NCBI GenBank assembly: GCA_021161055.1
Contig: JAGHBI010000065.1
Coordinates: 1 to 18,236, forward strand
Source: Candidatus Iainarchaeum sp.
GTDB taxonomy: Archaea > Iainarchaeota > Iainarchaeia > Iainarchaeales > DTGL01
Direction of reading: 5' to 3'
DNA length: 18,236 nucleotides
Position 1 is the first letter of the stretch. Each line of letters opens with the position of its first letter. Positions 15,153-18,236 of the stretch are shown piece after piece. The notes under the pieces are model-generated. The model worked only from the letters and a program-made list of their open reading frames with translations. It was not told the DNA's origin and searched no databases. Both the position numbers and the translations under genes were made by a program.

Positions 15153-15605
15153 ATGAAAAGGGAAAAAGTTGTGCTTGCGTTTGGAACATTTGATATTTTG
15201 CATTTAGGCCATATCCACTACTTAAAAAAAGCCAGAGCTCTTGGCACAGAGCTTATTGTTGTTGTTGCTCGCGATGAAACCGTTGCCAGAGAAAAGGGCA
15301 CAGAGCCTGTAAAGGATGAGAAGCAGCGCGTCGCGATCGTAAGAGCGCTCAAGTTCGTGGATAAAGCGGTTCTTGGTTTGAAGGGAGATAAGATGCAGGT
15401 TATTCTGAAATATAAGCCGGATGTTATTGCTTTAGGTTATGATCATAAGGTAAGCAAGCAAACCATAGAGAGGTTTCTGAAAAGGCACGGGTTGCAGGCA
15501 AAGGTTGTGAGGATAAGGGCCTATAAACCGGCAAAATATAAAAGCTCCCTGCTAAAAAAGAAGATCCAAGCAACAACGCTTGATCTCGGCATAGATATAA
15601 TCTAG
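15153..15605 (+). CDS. ribL: FAD synthase (archaeal FMN adenylyltransferase)
   Basis: Nucleotidyltransferase of the cytidylyltransferase-like family that makes FAD from FMN and ATP (archaeal RibL). AFGTFDILHLGH (9-20) carries the nucleotide-binding HxGH motif at 17-20. GYDH is at 95-98, and the C-terminal KYKSSLLKKKI block (128-138) replaces the ISSTxIR region of related enzymes. At 150 residues it has the usual size. The protein contains no cysteine, whereas the studied methanogen RibL is described as redox-sensitive through C-terminal cysteines. It starts at ATG 15153, probably leaderless. Its stop overlaps the convergent acetyltransferase gene by 4 bases. A glycerol-3-phosphate cytidylyltransferase-like role is the main alternative. 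Confidence 0.88.
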   Translation: MKREKVVLAFGTFDILHLGHIHYLKKARALGTELIVVVARDETVAREKGTEPVKDEKQRVAIVRALKFVDKAVLGLKGDKMQVILKYKPDVIALGYDHKVSKQTIERFLKRHGLQAKVVRIRAYKPAKYKSSLLKKKIQATTLDLGIDII

Positions 15606-16075
15606 TGTTTTCTGCGCTTTTTCAGCTCCTTTTTGAGAAGCACATTGTGCTTGTATTCTGTGCCGTTCTTCCATGCATTTTTGAGATAGCCATAGCGCTC
15701 AAAACCAAGTTTTTTGAATACGCTTAGAGAAGCTTTATTATCGTGCTGAACCTGCGCTAGCGCAATTTCAATATCCTCTGGCAGGTGTGCAAGCACGTAT
15801 TTCAAAAGCTTTGTAGCTATTCCTTTATTTCTGTAATCAGGATGGACTATAAGTGAATAAAGATGTGCTAAATGTTTGTGATAGCCTGTGCCGCGTTTCA
15901 CAAACACGTGGGCTACCACTTTTCCATCAAGCTCTGCAACATAGCGCCTTTCTCTAGTGCTCATTAAGCTGCGCATAATGCGTTCTCTGGTTAACTCGAA
16001 GCCCCATTTGGGGTACAATTCAGCAAGGTCGTCAGCATCATTAAGCGCCGCTTCCCTTATTTTGACGCGCAACAT
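15602..16075 (-). CDS. GNAT-family N-acetyltransferase
   Basis: Transfers an acetyl group from acetyl-CoA to an amine. Residues about 3-150 form one GNAT domain. The acetyl-CoA loop is R82-N-K-G85-I-A in VHPDYRNKGIATKLL (77-91), and motif B is DNKASLSVFKKLGFE (112-126), with N113. The C-terminus is basic (KKELKKRRKH). The acceptor cannot be read from sequence; it may be a protein N-terminus, a lysine or a small amine. ATG 16075 lies 35 bases inside the end of the RimB-like gene, so the two are translated from one message. The coupling to a peptidase and the divergent ATP-grasp genes suggest work in one modification pathway. Confidence 0.88.
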   Translation of the reverse strand: MLRVKIREAALNDADDLAELYPKWGFELTRERIMRSLMSTRERRYVAELDGKVVAHVFVKRGTGYHKHLAHLYSLIVHPDYRNKGIATKLLKYVLAHLPEDIEIALAQVQHDNKASLSVFKKLGFERYGYLKNAWKNGTEYKHNVLLKKELKKRRKH

Positions 16076-16490
16076 GTTCTTTCATATCCTCTAACTTAAA
16101 ACTATCGTGCGTTTTTTCTATATCAACAATAAAATCCTTGTGCAGAACATCCCTGCCAACAAGCACCGGATAGCGCATACCCAAACGATCAGCAAGGGTA
16201 AAGCGAACCTTTTTGGTTATTCCTGCCAGTGCAAGCTTGCCTGCAACCACCGCGCGCCTAACATAGCCTTTGGGCTCTGTCTGGCTTTTTATACGTGCAA
16301 CGCTTGTGATAGGCCCCAAGCAAGCTTTTGCAGCAATTCGCAAATAAACGCTTGAGCGAGTTGCGCCAGTATCTAATAAAGCAAGTGTTTCAATGGTGCG
16401 TTTTTTGCCGATGATTTTAACCGGCTCAACAAGGCCTACAACCTTTTTTTCTCTTAGGGCCTTAAGAATTTCAGCCCTTTGTTGCGACAT
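16041..16490 (-). CDS. RimB-like retropepsin-fold aspartic peptidase
   Basis: Member of the COG4067/PF05618 family, once called putative ATP-dependent zinc protease and now known from RimB as retropepsin-like aspartic peptidases. Pseudomonas RimB acts on glutamate tails that RimK adds to ribosomal protein bS6. The 149-residue protein shows the catalytic D-T-G motif at 40-42 in ALLDTGATRSSV. It also has the family's closing RYPVLVGRD (106-114) and a DFIVD strand (119-123). There is no signal peptide if it starts at ATG 16490; a TTG at 16526 would add a hydrophobic 12-residue leader but overlaps the TATA element. Like other single-domain retropepsins it should work as a dimer. It overlaps the GNAT gene by 35 bases and diverges from two ATP-grasp genes. 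Confidence 0.85.
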   Translation of the reverse strand: MSQQRAEILKALREKKVVGLVEPVKIIGKKRTIETLALLDTGATRSSVYLRIAAKACLGPITSVARIKSQTEPKGYVRRAVVAGKLALAGITKKVRFTLADRLGMRYPVLVGRDVLHKDFIVDIEKTHDSFKLEDMKEHVARQNKGSGA

Positions 16491-16510
16491 AATCAAAAAG
16501 AGTAAAATCA

Positions 16511-16524
16511 AAAAATTTTTAAAC
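16511..16524. promoter_or_regulatory. Shared TATA-like element between RimB-like and ATP-grasp genes
   Basis: AAAAATTTTT (16511-16520) is palindromic and continues as TTTTTAAAC on the plus strand, TTTAAAAATT on the minus strand. It lies about 28 bases before ATG 16490 (leaderless) and 46 bases before ATG 16566, which has a GGTG ribosome binding site. A second AT-rich stretch at 16535-16545 could serve the plus-strand genes instead. Confidence 0.45.
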
Positions 16525-16565
16525 AAGAGGTCTTATGTAATATGGTTATATCGTACGGTGCCTAG

Positions 16566-17405
16566 ATGAAAAAACTTATTATGGCAGTTGAGGGCGAGAA
16601 GAAGAGGTTTGCTCTTCTTAAGGATGCCTTCCGGCAGAAAGGTTTCAGCGTAAAAATGATTCCAGTTAGAGAGCTGACACTATTTACTGACGCCAAGGGC
16701 TCAAGGATAAGAGCATCCAGTTTGCGTTCGTTTAAAGGTGCTATTTACCTTGAAACTCCTCTCAAGCTCACACAGTTTGTGGAGCCTCTTCTCGATGAAA
16801 TAGATAGAGCGGGCTTCTACTGCCAGTTAAAAAAAGGAGCGTACTATATAGGAAGCAATGAGCTTCTTCAGCTCAGTGTTTTGAACAATTACAATATAAA
16901 AATACCGCGCACCATGATTTTTGGCAGTCTTGAACAGATAAAGAACTTTGCAGAAAAATTCAGCTACCCGGTGGTTTTAAAGGTTTACAGGAAAGGGGAG
17001 AAGATACAGAGTGTAATTGCAAAAGATGCTAACGAACTTGTTTCGCTTGCAGAGCGCACACAGGGCGACAACGCAATAGTGCGTGAATACATTGCTGGCG
17101 AAGTGGACCATTGTGCGGTAATCGGCAATAAAGTTTTCAATCTCAAGCGCGCGGTTAAGGAAGATGGTCTGAATTTGCAACCACTTAAAAAGGCCATTTC
17201 CGCAAAGCTTTCCAAGACCGAAGAAGAAACCGCAATACAAGCTGCTAGCGTTTGCGGCTGTGATGTGGCGACAGTGAAACTTTGCAAAGGATTTGTGCTT
17301 AAGGTCAAGCCCTATGTTAATATGCTGGTTTTTACGAAGAAGACGGGGCATAGTCTGTTTGAGGAAGTTGCAGAGCTCTTCAGCGAAAAGCTTGGAGGTG
17401 CGTAA
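16566..17405 (+). CDS. RimK-like ATP-grasp protein with degenerate active site
   Basis: The full RimK-type layout is present. An N-terminal domain covers about 1-95 and a central ATP-grasp part starts near SNELLQLSVLNNYNIKIPRT (97-116). YPVVLK with K139, REYI (173-176) and a C-terminal lobe to 279 follow. Key residues are lost. Against the downstream paralogue and E. coli RimK, D-I-R becomes D181-H-C and the R-x-N...GG substrate loop becomes LNLQPLKKA. The metal aspartate in VD becomes K238, and E-V-N becomes K246-V-K248. The Gly-rich loop reads RKGEK. It is therefore probably unable to ligate in the classical way. The frame is intact, so it looks like a maintained pseudoenzyme rather than a dying gene. 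It starts at ATG 16566 with GGTG upstream and is one base from the next ATP-grasp gene. Confidence 0.85.
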   Translation: MKKLIMAVEGEKKRFALLKDAFRQKGFSVKMIPVRELTLFTDAKGSRIRASSLRSFKGAIYLETPLKLTQFVEPLLDEIDRAGFYCQLKKGAYYIGSNELLQLSVLNNYNIKIPRTMIFGSLEQIKNFAEKFSYPVVLKVYRKGEKIQSVIAKDANELVSLAERTQGDNAIVREYIAGEVDHCAVIGNKVFNLKRAVKEDGLNLQPLKKAISAKLSKTEEETAIQAASVCGCDVATVKLCKGFVLKVKPYVNMLVFTKKTGHSLFEEVAELFSEKLGGA

Positions 17406-17406
17406 T

Positions 17407-18236
17407 ATGGCAAGCATAGCAATAATCGCCTCAACTCATTATAATAGGGGGAATAACAAAATACTCATTGAGGAGGCTGAAAAGGCCTTCGAAAAGGTCC
17501 TTTTCGTTCCCATAAACAAATTAACTGTTATTGAGGAAAATGGGGTCTCAAAAATTATGTATAAAAATACCAATCTGCTGGAGTTCGATGCATGCTATCC
17601 GCGCTTCGGCTCAAGGGATTATTTTATGGGTGAAGCTGTCCTGCGCGTAATCGACAGCGCTCCAATATATAGCCCGGTTTCGCTCAAAGGCTACCAAATA
17701 TCAAACCACAAGTATTATACTGTAAAGAAGCTTGCTGAGAGCAAAATACCCTGCGTGCTCACATCGCTTAGTGCTTCCCCGCAAGCGGTGGAAAACACAG
17801 TTGAGGAATTCGGCTTTCCACTCGTGCTTAAGCTTATAAGCGGCTTCGCTGGAAAGGGTGTTATGCTCATTCGCGACAGCAGCGAGCTTCGCTCAATTCT
17901 TGACACTGTGCATCTCTTTGAAGAATATATTTCTGCACAGCGCTTTATCCCAAACGCGAACACTGATATAAGGTGCTATGTGTTCGGCAATAAGGTGCTC
18001 AGCGTAAAGCGCACTGGAGCGCCAAACGACTGGCGCGCAAATATTTCAAGGGGAGGCAAAGCAGAGATAATTGAAGGCAACAAAAAGATGGAGCGCTACG
18101 CTGTAAAGGCCGCTAAAGCCCTAGGCTTTGATATCTGTGCTGTTGATTTTGTAGAAACAGAGCTAACGAGGCAGGGCTTTGCGGTGATAGAAGTAAACTT
18201 TCAGCCAGGTCCATTCAGAAAGTTCTTGGGCAACAC
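17407..18236 (+). CDS. RimK-like ATP-grasp ligase, canonical active site (partial, cut by window end)
   Basis: Starts at ATG 17407, one base after the preceding stop, and stays open to the window end (276 codons). RimK-type ligases use ATP to join an amino acid, often glutamate, to a carboxyl group on a protein or cofactor. The N-terminal YPRFGSRDYFMGEAVLR (64-80) matches the RimK N-domain. The ATP-grasp core has K142 in PLVLK and the glycine-rich loop S145-G-F-A-G-K-G151. D187-I-R189 and the substrate loop W-R210-A-N212...G216-G217 follow. Metal ligands are D247 and E262-V-N264, followed by QPGP. All catalytic positions are kept, in contrast to the gene before it. Related archaeal enzymes include MptN, CofF and LysX/ArgX, so the substrate is open; no LysW carrier is seen. 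Only a short C-terminus should be missing. Confidence 0.9.
   Translation, partial: MASIAIIASTHYNRGNNKILIEEAEKAFEKVLFVPINKLTVIEENGVSKIMYKNTNLLEFDACYPRFGSRDYFMGEAVLRVIDSAPIYSPVSLKGYQISNHKYYTVKKLAESKIPCVLTSLSASPQAVENTVEEFGFPLVLKLISGFAGKGVMLIRDSSELRSILDTVHLFEEYISAQRFIPNANTDIRCYVFGNKVLSVKRTGAPNDWRANISRGGKAEIIEGNKKMERYAVKAAKALGFDICAVDFVETELTRQGFAVIEVNFQPGPFRKFLGN

Noticed and set aside
16566..17405. Calling the degenerate ATP-grasp gene a pseudogene
   Set aside because: The frame is intact at 279 codons, with a proper start, a ribosome binding site and tight coupling to an intact paralogue; only active-site residues are changed.
17407..18236. LysX/ArgX of LysW-carried lysine/arginine synthesis, linked to argF in the same window
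   Set aside because: There is no LysW carrier gene, argF is 16 kb away in another operon, and the neighbours are a RimB-like peptidase and a GNAT. It cannot be excluded but is not supported.
1..18236. CRISPR array, tRNA, rRNA, insertion sequence or known defence island
   Set aside because: No regular spaced repeats, cloverleaf sequence, transposase motifs or defence-family genes were seen; every gap between genes is under 300 bases.

Overview
The window looks like a compact archaeal chromosome segment. The evidence is an archaeal transcription factor B, the archaeal/eukaryotic ribosomal protein eL33 (L35Ae), an archaeal-type FAD synthase (RibL) and a Trm14-like tRNA methyltransferase. TATA/BRE-like promoters, many probably leaderless starts and GGTG/GGAGG ribosome binding sites agree. 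Genes are packed tightly, with stop/start overlaps and convergent 3' overlaps. Small lineage-specific membrane and secreted proteins and bacterial-looking enzymes such as GlyA fit a small-genome archaeon, possibly DPANN (for example the Diapherotrites/Micrarchaeota neighbourhood). That placement is inference, and I cannot assign a lineage.

Layout. (1) 77-4877, minus strand: a flavin-reductase-like FMN protein, a 253-residue basic helical protein of unknown function and endonuclease III (tightly coupled), then a Cys-rich membrane protein, a THUMP-domain tRNA methyltransferase and ornithine carbamoyltransferase. (2) 4878-5130: a divergent regulatory region with a good BRE/TATA and an inverted repeat. 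(3) 5131-7871: tfb, a small CxxC-pair protein, eL33 (minus), RNase HII and a translationally coupled Hsp20-family protein. (4) 7864-11482, minus: a CPA2-type cation:proton antiporter with an RCK domain, a small anchored secreted protein and serine hydroxymethyltransferase. (5) 11593-14364: purB-cysS operon. (6) 14374-15605: a Yip1-like membrane protein and ribL, divergent from a shared palindromic TATA element. (7) 15602-18236: the most unusual block. A GNAT acetyltransferase and a RimB-like retropepsin on the minus strand face two RimK-like ATP-grasp genes on the plus strand, the second cut by the window end.

The last block is the best candidate for something undescribed. RimK-type ligases add amino acids, classically glutamate, to a protein or cofactor, and RimB-type aspartic peptidases act on such tails. 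Here the first ATP-grasp has lost its metal- and substrate-binding residues, with lysines at the acidic positions. The second keeps them all. The pair may form a pseudoenzyme/enzyme amidoligase with its own peptidase and acetyltransferase. Archaea lack bS6, the bacterial RimK target, so the substrate is unknown.

Most other genes are housekeeping: nucleotide and amino acid metabolism, tRNA modification and charging, DNA repair, transcription initiation. No rRNA, tRNA, CRISPR array or insertion sequence was seen, and no stretch over 300 bases lacks a gene.
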